From Cenococcum geophilum 1.58 (Eukaryota; Ascomycota; Dothideomycetes; Gloniales; Gloniaceae): a stretch of 64,000 bases of DNA. Of the stretch, positions 25,244 to 42,480 are shown piece by piece. A program made the position numbers and the translations under genes. The stretch is from positions 806,001 to 870,000 of the forward strand of contig KV748185.1 in assembly GCA_001692895.1 (NCBI GenBank), read 5' to 3'. The notes below the pieces were generated by a model that worked only from the letters and a program-made list of their open reading frames with translations, was not told the origin of the DNA and ran no database searches. Positions within the stretch are counted from its first letter, which is position 1. Every line of letters starts with the position of its first letter.

Positions 25244-26626
25244 CTACTTCCATTTCTGCACCAACACTCCACCTCGCTTGAACTCTGCCATGTCACCTAG
25301 CACTGCCTTTTCATCAGTCAACTCCTTACTGGGGAATGTAGTCATCAGAGCGTACTGCCTCTGAGTGCTCGTAGGGCTTGCTGCATTCACGAAGGAGTAT
25401 ACGTCGCCAATGGTGTGCGTCGTGTTGAATCGGGATTGCAGACGGGTTCCATCACCTAACCTGATTTGGAGTGTGATAGTAGGTGCGGAGCTGTCGAGCT
25501 CGACCGTAGGCGCAGCCGGAGCATTTGAGTTAGCAGCGGGAGCAGCACTCGACGCCGCAGCTGGAGCGGGTGGTGGTGTTGATGTCACACCAGGTGTAGG
25601 GCTTCCTAGTCTCTGCCCGCTGCCTGAAAATGGCTTATACTTCTTCTTCGGCTGCTTGTAATCCTCATCTTTATGTGGGTGAACCTCAACATCAACCTCC
25701 TGGCCACGCTCGACGTTCAGGATTTCTAGTGGGGCGTGTCCGGTGTTGATCATCTCTAGTGTTCTCGCATTTACCGGGTCATCGTAGCGATAGAGGGGAC
25801 CATCGTCAACCGAGAATCCGTCTCTCCAGAGGTGTAATTCACGATTGACACGAGGGGCAGGTCGAGGGATGTTGGCATTTGGGTCGGAGATGGTACGGCT
25901 GGGAGCATCATCGCCACCAAGGGTCATCCCAGTACCTCTGAAGTACGTTTGAGGCTGCTCTTCATCACCACCTGGACGGGGAACGTTCCTGAAAGGCATC
26001 AGAATCATAGCCGGACTGGCTGTTGGTTCAAACATACCTTCTAGCTCTGTTGAGAATGCTATTGATCTGATCGCGAGGATTGGCCGCGTTCGGATTCTGA
26101 ACCGCAAGTCCTGATTTCTCACCTCCAGCAAAGAAGTCTTGCTGTTCGTCCTCGTCTTCCTCATCATCATCATGACCACCATCAGAACCGTGTGAGTGTG
26201 TGGCTCCCTGACTCTGAATATCTTTTAAAGTCTTCAACCCACGCCGGGGAGCCTGTCGACTGGAAGGGGTTTGTTGGCCAGAAGATGTACTAGGTTCTGC
26301 TGGCACTGGACCTCCACCAAGGGTACGGCCGCCGCCTGCAGGTGTTGGACCTGCAGGCATATGCTCTGGTTCAGAGGTATCCATGGCGTCTTCTGGATCC
26401 TGACCTTCAGCAGCGGCGAAGTAGGTAGCTACCGCAGTTTCAACGTTCCAGTGTGTCGAGGAGAGATACCCTTCAGCCTAAATCGCACATAAGACTTATC
26501 AGTAATGCTGGCAAAGGCTCGGGATTCTAGATGGTTCTTCATCGTTACCTCACTTGGACCAACACCTGCAATGTTGCAAAACTCCGATATCAGAGCATCT
26601 CGCTCTGAAACAGACGGCCCATCCAT
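25244..26626 (-). CDS. SHP1: p47/Shp1-like UBX domain protein (Cdc48 cofactor)
   Basis: CDS is complement(25244-25988, 26038-26477, 26549-26626), 420 residues; introns of 49 and 71 nt restore the conserved frame. Residues 1-50 form a UBA-like domain (ALISEFCNIAGVGPSE, then YLSSTHWNVETAVATYF across intron 1). An acidic, Gly-rich linker follows, then a SEP domain from about 219 (RELHLWRDGFSVDDGPL) and a C-terminal UBX domain at about 338-420 ending GVLVQKWK. Order and length match yeast Shp1 and metazoan p47. These are adaptors of the AAA ATPase Cdc48/p97 in ubiquitin-dependent degradation, membrane fusion and phosphatase-1 control. It is divergent from MIM1, with start codons 498 bp apart. Its 3' end is partly duplicated at 20009-20285. 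Confidence 0.93.
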
Positions 26627-27124
26627 AGCCTTTCTGATTTATATAGAGGTAAGTTAAGATTTGGAAAAACCCGATAAAGGCGAAACAGTCTGGCCTTGGG
26701 GGGAATAGAGCTTTGCGGGTTGGTGTTTGTCAGCTCCGTCCGTTGGTGGGGTGAGAGCTTCGCGGAGGTGGGAGCCTTGCGGCAGGCGACGTCAAGCCAA
26801 GCCTGGGGCAAAGTAAAGGGCTGCTCGTCCAAATTCAGACCATATAACTATTCACCGGGAAATATCGCCAAGCCAATAAATTACAGCAATAGACTCATCC
26901 TGAAGATGCATTAAAGCCGAGTCTATAAATGCTGCAAAGACTGGCGACTATTGTCCGCCCTAAGCTTGCGGCTCTTGGAATTCTTGGCGACGTCGGCATG
27001 AACTCTGGAGAGCCTCATCCAGCTAAGTTCATCACTAGGCACACAACCTCGGGAAGCCAGCCACCACCCATTCGCGCCCTCCGAAGGGCCATAGTCTCCT
27101 TCGTCCATCCTGACCTCCCTCGCT
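26627..27124. promoter_or_regulatory. Shared intergenic region SHP1 / MIM1
   Basis: The two divergent genes leave only 498 bp for both promoters and 5' UTRs. No TATA box or named factor site can be assigned with confidence. An upstream reading frame on the MIM1 side starts at 26929. Confidence 0.5.
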
Positions 27125-27189
27125 ATGGCCGGACACTCGCCGCAGGGTCGGCACAACCTCTCCGACTCCTCGATGACCATCCCCTCTGA
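26929..27189 (+). CDS. Possible upstream ORF overlapping MIM1 start
   Basis: An 86-codon ATG frame (MLQRLATIVRPKLAALGILG at the N-terminus) overlaps the first 65 bp of MIM1 in another frame. The start looks mildly like a mitochondrial presequence (Arg/Lys, Leu, no acids), but no family is recognised. If it is in the MIM1 transcript, it would act as an overlapping uORF that lowers MIM1 translation. It may also be chance in GC-rich DNA. Confidence 0.3.
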   Translation: MLQRLATIVRPKLAALGILGDVGMNSGEPHPAKFITRHTTSGSQPPPIRALRRAIVSFVHPDLPRYGRTLAAGSAQPLRLLDDHPL

Positions 27190-27688
27190 CAGCGAAAACT
27201 ATGACGCCAACCATGAGCTTTCATCGTCTCCACCCTCGTCCTCCAGCTCTCCCATCATTCTATATTCTCCTCCGACTCTCTGGGGCCTAATACGCGGAGC
27301 TGCGATCAATCTACTACTTCCGTTCATCAACGGTTTGATGCTCGGCTTCGGAGAACTCATTGCGCACGAGGTGGCATTTAGATTTGGATGGTCTGGCACT
27401 AAGGTATGTTAGGGCACGAATTACCACGCCTTGATGAACTGTTTTGTCAATTGCGGGATGCACAATCGAAGATTTCAATATGGTGTAATTGATGAGCTGT
27501 ATTCCGTTTGCCCGGAGACCTAAGTTGTGATGCACTGGCGCACAATTCTAACTGGCGTTTTACAGATCTTCCCTAGCCGTCGAAATGATTCGAGAAGAGT
27601 TGGGCCTGGAGTTGAGATGCGCAGCGATCCTATCCAGCGGCGGAGGAGAAACGGAGAAGAGTTAGACGCATACACTAACTTGGAGTAA
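27125..27688 (+). CDS. MIM1: Mitochondrial import protein Mim1/Tom13
   Basis: Exons 27125-27403 and 27566-27688 (intron 162 nt, gtatgt...tacag) give 133 residues. The conserved core at about residues 53-93 reads LWGLIRGAAINLLLPFINGL, then MLGFGELIAHE and FRFGWSGTK. This is the single transmembrane helix with its GxxxG-like face that defines the Mim1/TOM13 family. The N-terminus is Ser/Pro-rich and cytosolic in the family; the C-terminus after the intron is basic (SRRNDSRR, RRRR). Mim1 inserts alpha-helical proteins, including Tom receptors, into the outer mitochondrial membrane. OXA1, the inner-membrane insertase, follows 375 bp downstream on the same strand. Confidence 0.93.
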
Positions 27689-28063
27689 TGTGCCGAGTGG
27701 GCAATTCTATAGTCGGCAAAGCTAGCTAGATGAGTCACTGGTGCTGGATTGTATATAGATGGACCCGCCTTGTAAACTCTGTTCAGCATCTGGCGCAGGT
27801 AGAGCGCATGGCGTTATGGGAGCTTTCTGCACCGTGATCGGAAAAAAAAAAATTTACATCTAAGACATAGTGTAGCACAAAATACATACCCACTACAACG
27901 GTTTAATCCATTGGATTCCTCAAATACCGCATATTGATGATTTGCGGTTTTGGATGCTGCATGCATACCTGCACATGCGGTCTATATCTGCGTTTCTGCG
28001 GCTGCCGGAATCTTGGCACTGACATGTACTGAAAGCTCGTTTCAAAAAATTTAGACACCAGCA

Positions 28064-29737
28064 ATGATTCCGAGCAGAGGGCTGAGGCCCACTCAATTTA
28101 TTTCTTCGGTTTCTCGTCAGTCATTACAGAGTTGGTTTAATGGTCTTAGGAAGGTAAGGAGAAACCTCGACAGATGTCCCGTCAAGATTTCTTGAAGCAA
28201 ATCCTCATGCTCCCAAAACGCCTTTGGCAGCGCATGCTATCCTTACCTCGAGTGCTTTATACAAGGCCCATATAATGCTCAATTGGCAAAGCTAACCGGT
28301 TGTTAACGTAGTTCTCGAGCGCTCCTCAGCATAACGCCGGCCCCTCCTTACGATGCAGAACGCAGCGCATAAACCCACTCCTCCAAACCGCTCGATGGAA
28401 GAATAGTAATATAATCGCACCCACTCTCCTCGCCACTGCCTCCGCCATACGTTTCAAATCAACAGCTCCTGCTCCCTTAGCCAGTACGGCAGACTCCGCA
28501 CCCTCCTCAATCCTAGAAGAAAACCCCGATGTCTCCTCCCTCTCTGTCGACGACGTTATGCGGCAGGGTATTGAAGACATCGCCAACATTCCCGAACGGA
28601 TCGGCTACCTTAAGGAAATTGGCCTGGACTATGGCTGGGGACCCACCTCCACGGTGCAATGGCTACTGGAGCACGTGCACATCTACAGCGGCCTGCCTTG
28701 GAGCTTGTCTATCATCGCAACAACGCTCCTCGTGCGGGTTGGTGTCTTTTACTTCTACATCCGGCAAGCCGACACGGCGGCGCGGACAGCGGCGCTGAGC
28801 CCGATCGTCAAGCCGCTCAACGAAAAGATGCTTGAGCACATGCGCGCCGGCAACCAACAGGCGGCCATGACGTACCGCAAGCAGATCTCCGCTGTGTACA
28901 AGGATGCCGACATCCACCCATTCAAGGCGGCGTTGGGACCCCTCATGCAGGCCATGCTAGGCTTTGGCGCGTTCCGCCTCATACGAGGCATGGCGGACTT
29001 ACCAGTGCCGGGGCTGCAGAACGAAGGGCTCTTGTGGATCACGGACTTGACAATGTCGGATCCGTATCTGATATTACCAGTGGCGGTTGGAGGGATGATG
29101 CATCTGGTCGTTAGAGTACGTACCCATCTTCCCCAACCCCTCTCCTCCACTTACACACACCACACCTTTCGCGACCATCCGCTAACAACGACTATAGATG
29201 GGCGGCGAATCTGGCAGCAATCAGCTCAGCCCCATGCAGCAGAATCTTTTCCTGTATGCCATTCCTGGCGTCACCTTCCTCGTTTCCCTCTGGATGCCAG
29301 CAGCATTGCAGCTCTCCTTCGTCATGACCAGCATCCTTGGCTTCCTGCAAGCCCTGATTTTCCGTAGGCCCGCCGTGCGCTCCTTTCTCGGTATCGCACC
29401 CATCGTCAATCCCACCGCTAAAAAGCCCAAAACAATCGAAACGAAGTTAAAACTCGCGCCCAGCTACCAGGTCCCAACAGTTCAGTCTACGTTGCGCCGC
29501 GGCGCCGAGGCGCCGCTCGAGTCAGAAGCTCAGCTCGGGTTGGTGGGCAAGGCGCAGCATGGCCTGCGTGACATGGTTAATTCGGCGAAGGAAGGAGTCG
29601 CGAAGTTCACGGGGCGCGGGGATATCGCGAAGAGCCTGGAGAAGAAGCGGCGCGAGCGGTTCCAGAAGCAAGCTGAGGCATACGAGAGGAGAAGGAAAGA
29701 GCAATTGGAGGATGATCTTTGGGCGAAGAGGCGGTAA
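28064..29737 (+). CDS. OXA1: Mitochondrial inner-membrane insertase Oxa1
   Basis: Exons 28064-28153, 28312-29115 and 29198-29737 give 477 residues; introns are 158 and 82 nt. Exon 1 encodes a basic, Ser-rich presequence (MIPSRGLRPTQFISSVSRQS). The start was chosen because it is the first ATG and the phase-0 splice restores the frame. The YidC/Oxa1 core begins near WSLSIIATTLLVRVGVF (TM1) and continues with SPIVKPLNEKM and MTYRKQISAVYKD (the matrix hairpin). It then has LGPLMQAMLGFGAFRLIRGM (TM2), the LLWITDLTMSDPY loop, and further helices to about residue 370. The C-terminus is long, basic and coiled (KKRRERFQKQAEAYERRRKE), the mitoribosome-binding tail of Oxa1. It inserts mitochondrially encoded subunits such as Cox2 into the inner membrane. 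Confidence 0.95.
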
Positions 29738-30570
29738 AGTCAAGAATATATGTTTTGATGATGTATCAATAATTCGGAATGCTGTGTTTATAGTTTGATG
29801 GAGTGGAAGTAATCCGATTGTATGATATTTAGAGTAGGGAATATAGCTCGTCTCTGAATGCAAAGAATACCTAGTTCATCTCACAGACGGTGGGTAGTTT
29901 TGTTATCCGGAGACGGAAGCGCGAGTCAATAGCTGAGACATGAGACTAGATTAGCAAGCGGTATCGCATATCACCAGTACATAAACTCATTTGATGCGAG
30001 TGTTGGGACATAATTTTTTACTCAATTCAGTTAAGCTCAGTGCACATTACCAACCACCCTAACCCATCCCTGTCTTCTAAAATTACATCGCAAAAGCAGC
30101 AAACCCTCACAATTTCCCAGCCACCATCTACATCGCCTCCATCCCCCAGCCCTTAATATTTAAAAGCCGGGATAAGAGAATAAAAGAGCCCTATGCAGAG
30201 ATCATGCCGCCGAAGTAAATATGAAAGGCCGCAAGGTTAATAAAGAATTGGGAAGAAGTGAAACGAAAACATTTGTAGTACAGGTCATTTCGCGCGCGGG
30301 ACATCTGGTCGTCAAGTGATATTTTTAGGCCTCGCTAACACAAGGAACGCCGGGCTTGGGTCGGCTTGCGTGCTTGGAAAAAAAGGAGATGCCGTGACGC
30401 CGATGGACCGTGAGAAGAAACCCCGCCTTGGATTACGCCGACTGGAGACAAATAGTAGTATGGGGAGTTAAGAAAGGAATAGGGAATTCAATGGTATGTG
30501 GCGTTCAAACCAGAACTCCGCCGGTGTCGAACAAAGGAGATGTCCAGAATTGCATTCTAGGATAGGCCGT
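29738..30570. other. Convergent 3' intergenic region OXA1 / kdmB
   Basis: Holds the 3' flanks of two converging genes. No further gene, repeat or RNA was recognised. Confidence 0.5.
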
Positions 30571-36961
<6,391 letters not shown>

Positions 36962-38519
36962 ATGATGGACAAGCCTATACCAGCGTTTTATTGTTGTTAT
37001 TTGCTGCGGTCAAGCGTGAGCCACGCTTCTCTGTATGTGGGTTCCACACCAAACCCCGCCAGGAGACTGAACCAACACAATGGCAAGACGAAAGGCGGTG
37101 CGGCTCGCACTTCAAGGAAAGCGGGAGCATTGAGGCCATGGGAGATGACTTGTCTAGTTACCGGCTTTCCTTCAAAAATAGCCGCATTGCAATTCGAGTA
37201 CGTGTTTTCAGTTCTTCGTTTTCATATTTTTATTACTTCGCCTTGCTATACTGTTTCATTCGCCGCTTCTCACCCTTCCTACCTCAGTGTCCCCTCACCA
37301 TGAACACCCGTTGTTTACCATGAGCTCGTAGAAATCAGTGCTTCACGTGACTCAAACGCTTATTTTAGAGATGGGGTTGAGATTCTACGTTCAATTACGC
37401 GGGATCAATGCTAAGTTACATATCAGATGGGCATGGCAGAATGCCCACATTACGCGCCACATCTCTACGAAAGAGCGTGACCCCAAAGCCAGTACCTCCG
37501 ACAACACTCCACCGCAGTCGAGAAAAGCAAGACCACGGCCGTCCTTGAAAAATTATTTACCCAACCTACATCTTCTCCTTTGCGCAAAGAGCTTCGAGCG
37601 CTGGCCGCTAAAGGTGAAGTTCTTCGCTCCCGATGTCTGGAAAAGATGGAATACCGATGTGGACAGTAAAGTTAGGGAAGGCATAACAATCGAGCTGGTT
37701 AAGCCTGAGGCTCTAGATGTTGTTAGTCTTAACTACGAATGCACGGGACCAGTCGTTGCCAGAACTACCAAGAAAGATTCTTCCAGTTCCACAGCGTCTG
37801 TTGTCCGAACGGGAATACATGCGATCGACGTTGGGTATAATAGTATGAAGCCGCACTTGGAAAAGAGCAGAGCAGTCTTCGATAATGGTGCCTCGGCGTT
37901 ATGTGGCATTTGCGAGAAATACATTCGGCCCAGCACAGCACTATTACTAGTCTGTCCGATTAATATCTGTCAATCAACTTTTCATCTTACATGTCTTTCC
38001 CATAAATTTCTTGCAGATGGAGGAGATGGTGATGCAGTAATACCGCTGGAAGGAAAATGCCCTGGTTGCCGTACCAAGCTAGAATGGTCTACATTGACCA
38101 AAGAGCTGAGCCTGAGAATTCGTGGCCACAAGGAAGTTGCTGCATTGTTCAAGGAAAGAAGGCCCAAAAAGGAGAAACAGGCTAACACAGGTGAAGCCAC
38201 CGCCTCCCACGCCTCCCATATCAACATGACTGAAGAAGGCCATGACACGGGATTTGATGACGACGATATAGACGACTTACGATCAATTGGAGTGCCGCCA
38301 GGGCTGTTAGAGACCGGAACCTTTAATGATAACGATAATGATGATGATGGCTGGGTGTTTTACGAGGATGACGGAAATGATGATATCACCCCATCACCAC
38401 CTAATAATGGCCAATTATTTGCATCAAAATCGCATAACTGGAAGCACAAGACGAATAGCTCAAGATTGGAAATTGTTATCGAGGATAGCGAAGATGATGA
38501 TATTGAGATCTTGGGCTAG
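36962..38519 (+). CDS. SLX1: Structure-specific endonuclease subunit Slx1
   Basis: Exons 36962-37197 and 37427-38519 give 442 residues; the 229-nt intron (gtacgtg...tatcag) splits the glutamate codon before WAWQNAH. The N-terminus is a GIY-YIG nuclease domain: [27 protein letters not shown] (with the conserved Arg), [24 protein letters not shown] (catalytic Glu region). From about 236 there is a RING/PHD-like zinc finger ([32 protein letters not shown]), as in Slx1. The C-terminus is acidic ([24 protein letters not shown]), with a SUMO-interaction-like end. With Slx4 it cuts branched DNA, flaps and Holliday junctions. It converges on CDC8 with 78 bp between stop codons. Confidence 0.95.
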
Positions 38520-38597
38520 GGGCATTAAGAGTGGAAGGTAGGTTTAGCTTAGTTACTGGTTTTATTTTTGGACATAGTAATTTCCATGAGTGGACGC

Positions 38598-39684
38598 CTA
38601 CCAGGGCTGGACGAAACCAAGAGGCAAGTTTTCTGCATCCACCCTCTCAATCGCTTTCATGGCAACTTGAAGCACGTCGCGCTGAACCTCATCGAGCGAA
38701 CCGCCAGCATCAATCTTGGCAAAGTCGTCCTTCTCCGAAGACGACCGCAACTGACCAAAGAGCTGCCGGACATGGTCTTGCATTTGCTGATTCTCGTATT
38801 TTTCGCCACCAAATCCTCCCCGTTTGGCGGCATCTGCGGGAGAGATATCAAGAAAGATACATATGTCTGGACGTGGTAGGCCTTCTTCGGGATGCCGGGC
38901 CCAATTAAGGTCAAGGGTAGGGTTGTTCTTCGCAGCAGAATAGACGCAACCAGAGTAGTAGTAGCGGTCGATGATCACAGTGATGCCAGTCTCGATGTCA
39001 GCTTGTATAGAAGGCCTACAAAGTGTCAGATGCGATAGCAGATAGAAATTTTATCGAGGAAGCTTACACTGCTTCCCATCGGTTGGCTGAAAAGAGTAGA
39101 TGGATGACGTGATCCTCCTGTTCACTTTGGCCTTTCAGGTAGTTGTTGATCATTTGTCCGATGGGTGTGCTCCTGTCTGTACGTAACTTTCATTAGCCTT
39201 CAAACCAGCCAGCCGAGTAGCGAGTTATGAACCAAATTCCCCCTCATATACCTATGCCTCTCACTGGCCAATAAGAGATACGTCGTGAGCTACATGCGGG
39301 TGTCACTCCAAACTCTTACGGGGTCCCTGCTAAGCCTTCTGCTTCGAACCCATAATGTTTCACCCTAGGATTCCCTCTCTACCAGACCTTCATCTTACAG
39401 CTCAGCCACTTTTATATTAGAATCATGTCACTCAGCCTGCCATGCGCACCGCCGCCCTCCCGCTACCCATGCTCTCCAAACTTTTATCTTACAATTAAAT
39501 TCACATTGTTCAATACCCTCTCTATCTTTGAACATCATGGAACCAATAAGCAAACATGCTCACCTGGAAATTTTAGATGCCGAACCTGATGGCCTTCATT
39601 CCGTAAGCTTTCCACAAGCCGTTCGCACTGCGTCGACTTTCCAGCTCGGTCCAGGCCTTCAAATACTATTAGTTTACCTCGCAT
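38598..39684 (-). CDS. CDC8: Thymidylate kinase (dTMP kinase)
   Basis: CDS is complement(38598-39015, 39068-39176, 39564-39684), 215 residues, the usual family length. Introns are 52 and 387 nt. Exon 1 carries the P-loop [11 protein letters not shown] (residues 8-18). Exon 2 has [14 protein letters not shown] and [12 protein letters not shown]. Exon 3 has the DRYYYSG motif, the PDICIFLDI strand, and a lid-like region around [11 protein letters not shown]. It phosphorylates dTMP to dTDP with ATP and is essential for DNA synthesis. The second intron is unusually long for this window but contains no recognised element. Confidence 0.95.
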
Positions 39685-40082
39685 TGCGATTCAGGAATAC
39701 GGGGAACGCGTAGTGGCGTGACGTTCCAGGCATGCGTCTGGATTTTTTTTTTTCGGCGTGGAATTTAAGAAGCTGCAAAAGCCGTAAAAGCCGCGATATT
39801 GTGCAGTTCCCAGCAACTTGCAGCTTTCGTAGTTTTTACGCGAGCAATTTATATATTTCGCAGGTTTTATAACTTCCGCACTTACCCCTTACCCACTGGC
39901 GTCCACGCAGTAAGTGGTTCGTGCAGAACACCAGAATCCAAACAATGCGTGCGCCTATGTAACGTCTATCCCTGAGGGGCGAAAAACCCCCGCGCCGAGA
40001 AATATAAGGGGTACTTTGACTTTAAGCAACTCAAAACCTGTGCACACGCTGATATCTACTATAATGTTACATAGGTCCTGTA
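39685..40082. other. Upstream region of CDC8, no gene seen
   Basis: Should include the CDC8 promoter. A T-run at about 39743 and AT-rich stretches are present; nothing specific was identified. Confidence 0.4.
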
Positions 40083-40364
40083 CTATCCCTTAACCCGCTG
40101 AGGTGCAATGCCAAGCTGCACCGTGCACCAACACCGAGAACAAGATGGGGCCGTTCCGTGTGTAGGATTCCGTTCTGCACGACAGGGCCCTGTTGGGAGG
40201 AACACCTGGCAAAGCTCCTCTAAGGACTAGCCTATAAATATATATATGCATAGAAACCACGGATTTGAATAACCTTATGTCGCTGCAGTTCTTATCACAG
40301 TGGCCAAGAATCAGGCCTCTAATTATCGATAACTGAGAGCCAGAATCAGCGGGTTAAGGGATAG
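40083..40364. mobile_element. MITE-like element with 19-bp inverted ends
   Basis: ctatcccttaacccgctga at 40083-40101 is the exact reverse complement of 40346-40364. The 282-bp interior has no coding capacity. A clean target duplication is not visible (ta before, cta after), so superfamily is uncertain. Confidence 0.75.
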
Positions 40365-40593
40365 CTACTCCTAGACATCTAGGACCGCTTTAATCTAAAA
40401 ATTACGATGCGTATTATCGCCTTTATGCCTAATTTACAAAGAGCCTCCTTTTATCCTATAATAGTATTCCTTTACTACAGCACTACTATTAAGCTTTTAC
40501 TACTTACGATACTTATAAAAGGGTCTTATCTAAGCCTTAAAACTTTATTATAATGCTAGGATGTTATTATCAGCCTTGTGTCTACTGTAGCAA

Positions 40594-41122
40594 GCAAATT
40601 TATGTAAGGTCGCCACGCCGATCGGTACCTCCAACTGAAGCGATCACCTATCCCGGCTAGTGCGAAAGAGCCCCGCACGCTTTATATAATCATTACAATG
40701 TAATATACTTTGGGTAATCAAGTAAGCCCAGCCTTTGGCTGTGTAGAACCTTTCCCTCTCCTGCTTACGCTCGGAATATATAAAAATCCGACTCTAGAAC
40801 GTCTCCAAAGTGGCATCTGCCTTATTTCATCCTATATAGCCTGCGCAACTCCTAGCGTAAGATCACCCCTCGAACCACGTTACAGCCGATTGCAAAATCA
40901 GCTTCTACCTAAATGCACTCTCTGAATTTTACCCCGCATGGAAAGTCATGGCGCGCAAATTCATGTAAGGTCGCCACGCAGGGTTAGTACCTCCGATTAA
41001 AGCAATTACCAATCCCGGCTAGTGCAAAACGACCCCGCACGTATCACATATTCAATACGGTATAATTTGTGTCAATCAGGTAAGCCTAGCATGTGGCTGT
41101 CAGGCTTGTGGCTGTGCGGAGT
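40594..41122. repeat. Two direct copies of a ~160-bp repeat
   Basis: 40594-40750 and 40955-41122 are similar: both start gcaaattyatgtaaggtcgc, share a cggctagtgc-aaa-gaccccgcac-like block and end near ggctgtg. They differ by transitions and small indels. About 200 bp of different sequence separates them. They are probably ends or parts of an unidentified transposon; no frame was recognised. Confidence 0.7.
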
Positions 41123-41184
41123 CCTCCTCGACCCTGGTCGTGACAGCGAGATTGATTAATTTGCATATGAAACCCACCCACTAA

Positions 41185-42378
41185 GGGTTCGTTCGGTTAC
41201 AAATTACCTCCGTTACAGAATCTGTTCGATCTGTGCATATTTTAGCGTCGCCCATTTTATAATTAGTGGCGTCTACTACCGTATACCCTTCCTGTCATCT
41301 CCGGTGATTAGCGCAGCCACGTCTGCACGGCCTTACTTTTCCTTAAACAGCAAAAATACCAAAATTTCTCCTACAGGGTATCCGACCTCCGGTGTCCCCC
41401 CCCCCTGGTGTGCGCGCGCAACACACACAGCAATTTCGGTAATCACTAGTCAAGTGCACCATCTAGCACAGATACTGTGCGAGCTGTGCACCCACAAGAG
41501 GGGTAAAGCCTTGAATTTTTAAGCTTAATCACAAGAGTTAAACTTGAAATTCTCTAGTGCGTACGAAGCGAAATTGCTGTGTGTTGCGCGCGCACACATA
41601 GGGGGGGGGACACCGGAGGTCGGATACCCTGTACAAAAAGGCTGTGCAGACGTGGCTGCGCTAACCACCGGAGATGACAGGAGGGTGTAGTTCAGTTGAA
41701 TCTGTAATTGAGTCGATCGTTCGGTGAGCCTCCAGATGAGGCTCCAGATTTGGCTTCGCATAATGCGTGATTGATTTTGGTGAGCGATTCGAGTGACCCT
41801 TTCTGCCACTAGGCCTCTATCGCGACTCCATCGCGATCACGAAGTGTCGATCGGTAGTCCGTGCACCGATTGTAAGAAAAGAATGAGGACTCTTGTGTCG
41901 ATTAAACTACGAAGAAAAGAGACTATTTATACACGAGGAAGGGGGTGTAACTAAAACAGGGGATAGTAGTACAACCGGAATAGGAACAAGGATAGGGTAA
42001 TAGGCTAAATCCAACCTGAATTGACACGAAGGTTAAGATAATAACATCATATAAGGCTTGCAAATGCGACAGCAGTATTGCGGTTGGGGTGTGTGGAGTT
42101 GCCACATTATAAGAAGTTGTCACTTAGGCGCATATGCGAGAGCTCAGATTGAAACAGAATATGTAACGGGAGCTCGAAGCTACATATTGAAACGGAGCCA
42201 AGATCCTCATTTCAACTGCTGTATACGGTATAGCTTGCAAATTTGACGCGCTTACCGATATGGAGGAGCTCCATATTTAAACGGCGTCAGATCTACCGGA
42301 CAACACCCTCATTTTCACATTTGAGCTCCGGTTCCGTTACGATATGGAGCCTCCATATTGGTGCAACCGAACGACCCC
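41185..42378. mobile_element. PIF/Harbinger (Tourist-like) non-autonomous element
   Basis: The ends are GGGTTCGTTCGGTT at 41185 and, inverted, GGGGTCGTTCGGTT ending at 42378. The flanks are TAA at 41182-41184 and 42379-42381. Terminal GGG-(T/G)TCGTTCGG and a 3-bp TAA duplication are typical of PIF/Harbinger and Tourist elements. The 1194-bp element has no transposase frame. It contains a large internal inverted repeat (41291-41438 against 41570-41685). Confidence 0.8.
41291..41685. repeat. Internal inverted repeat of the Harbinger-like element
   Basis: The left arm (about 41291-41438, cctgtcatctccggtgatta onwards) is repeated inverted at about 41570-41685. Both arms share the ggtatccgacctccggtgtc block and a run of 8 C (or G). 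They can fold into a long hairpin with a loop of about 130 bp. The left arm has about 25 bp not found in the right. Confidence 0.85.
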
Positions 42379-42480
42379 TAAGATAAACGATAGGGCAAAA
42401 GTTCCAAATTGCCCGAATTACATATATTACAAGGTATCCCTATCACAAATCCAAGATTCCGAGATCCTTTCCTTCCTTTC

